Positions 4,589-5,260 of a stretch of DNA of 5,260 nt are shown here, in pieces; within the stretch, counting starts at the first letter, position 1, and each line of letters opens with the position of its first letter. The notes below the pieces were generated by a model. The model saw only the letters and a program-made list of their open reading frames with translations, did no database searches and was not told the DNA's origin. Source of the stretch: Burkholderiales bacterium. Lineage in GTDB: Bacteria; Pseudomonadota; Gammaproteobacteria; Burkholderiales; Burkholderiaceae_C. A program made the position numbers and the translations under genes. Where the stretch lies: contig JAABTC010000151.1 in assembly GCA_011390055.1 (NCBI GenBank), positions 1 to 5,260 of the forward strand. Direction: 5' to 3'.

Positions 4589-5260
4589 TCATGCGTGGGG
4601 GAACGCTGGCGATTGTGGACGCGTTGCGGGGCTGCCCAGAGCCTCGAGGCTGGACTTCACGCCGCGCTCCTCGAGACGCTGCAGGGCCGGGGCCAGCGCG
4701 GCGATCCAGCGCGCGTCGTGGGCCAGGTCACCGAACGCGTCGATGCCCTGCATCAGGCAGGCCGCGCGTGTAAGTGCGTCGGGCTGCGCCTGGGCCTGCT
4801 GCTGCACGCGCGCGAGCGACGCGGCCTGCGGATCATCGATCGCGTAGGCACGTGCGCCTTCGTCGTGGCCCCGCAGGAAGTGCAGCCAGCCTGCCACCGC
4901 CAACGCCAGATGATCGACCGGCTGGTCCGCCGCGAGCCGGTCGCGCACCGTGCCGAGCAGGCGCTGGGGCAGCTTCTGCGAGCCGTCCATCGCGATCTGG
5001 GCGCAGCGATGTGCCAGCGCCGGGTTGGCGAAGCGCGCCAACAGGCGCTCACGGTAGGCAGCGGGCAACGAGCCCGCCGCCAGCGTCGGCTCGACCTCGT
5101 CGCGCAGCAAGGCTTCGATGAATCCGCGCAAGGCCGGCTGGCGCAGCGCGGCATCGACCGTGGGCCATCCGGCCACGACTCCGAAGTAGGCGATGGCGGA
5201 ATGGGCACCGTTGACCATGCGCAGCTTCAGCCGTTCGGCCGCAGCCACTTCGGCCGCATC
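4589..5260 (-). CDS. Mannitol dehydrogenase / fructuronate reductase family oxidoreductase, C-terminal part
   Basis: The frame is open to the right edge of the window, so this is the last 223 residues of a protein whose N-terminal NAD(P)-binding half lies outside. The first visible residues are DAAEVAAAERLKLRMVNGAHS. They contain the KxxxxNxxH signature of the polyol-specific long-chain dehydrogenase family (K12, N17, H20 of the visible part), equivalent to Lys295/Asn300/His303 of Pseudomonas fluorescens mannitol 2-dehydrogenase. The following largely helical region ends in a 30-residue tail rich in Ala, Pro and Ser. A GTG at 5246-5248 is internal, not a start. Members interconvert ketoses or ketouronates and polyols or aldonates with NAD(H) (mannitol, arabinitol, fructuronate, tagaturonate); the substrate cannot be told from this part. 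The stop is 25 nt before the FAH start, so the two genes are probably co-transcribed. Confidence 0.88.
   Translation of the reverse strand, partial: DAAEVAAAERLKLRMVNGAHSAIAYFGVVAGWPTVDAALRQPALRGFIEALLRDEVEPTLAAGSLPAAYRERLLARFANPALAHRCAQIAMDGSQKLPQRLLGTVRDRLAADQPVDHLALAVAGWLHFLRGHDEGARAYAIDDPQAASLARVQQQAQAQPDALTRAACLMQGIDAFGDLAHDARWIAALAPALQRLEERGVKSSLEALGSPATRPQSPAFPHA

Noticed and set aside
3679..4773. 364-residue plus-strand open frame across the FAH gene
   Set aside because: It overlaps the FAH gene and runs into the dehydrogenase gene in antisense, with shadow-like composition and no family signature.
5246..5248. GTG as start codon of the dehydrogenase
   Set aside because: It lies only 7 codons before the catalytic lysine of a signature normally near residue 290, and the frame stays open to the window edge, so it is internal.

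Overview
The window is GC-rich (roughly 65 percent by eye) and reads almost entirely from the minus strand. Codon choice, protein similarity and a REP-like repeat whose wording I associate with Burkholderiales intergenic regions point to a betaproteobacterium of that order, perhaps the Rubrivivax/Leptothrix/Ideonella group. That placement is inference from memory, not from a search.

Reading along the minus strand (right to left), the first unit is a two-gene sugar-acid/polyol catabolic segment. It holds the C-terminal part of a mannitol dehydrogenase/fructuronate reductase family oxidoreductase (4589-5260, cut by the window edge), then 25 nt later a fumarylacetoacetate hydrolase (FAH) family enzyme (3700-4563). 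A 390-nt gene-free stretch follows (3310-3699). It carries a candidate sigma70 promoter at 3605-3633 and an unusual density of inverted repeats, including a 58-nt near-perfect hairpin and a hairpin that contains the Shine-Dalgarno (SD) sequence of the next gene.

The second unit is the stress-response set prkA (yeaG; AAA+ ATPase/serine kinase, 1387-3309) and yeaH (DUF444, von Willebrand factor A (VWA) domain protein, 8-1300). A probable third gene begins at position 11 and overlaps the yeaH stop by 4 nt; by conserved gene order it should be spoVR (ycgB family), but only its first three codons are visible. An 86-nt prkA-yeaH gap is filled by the GC-rich dispersed repeat, and yeaH has no recognisable SD.

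The coding content is conserved and recognisable. The AAA+/VWA/SpoVR set is widespread but poorly understood mechanistically, and its homologues in E. coli are tied to stationary-phase and nitrogen-starvation survival. The least explained part of the window is the structured leader upstream of prkA. I see no tRNA, rRNA, CRISPR array, insertion sequence or phage gene.
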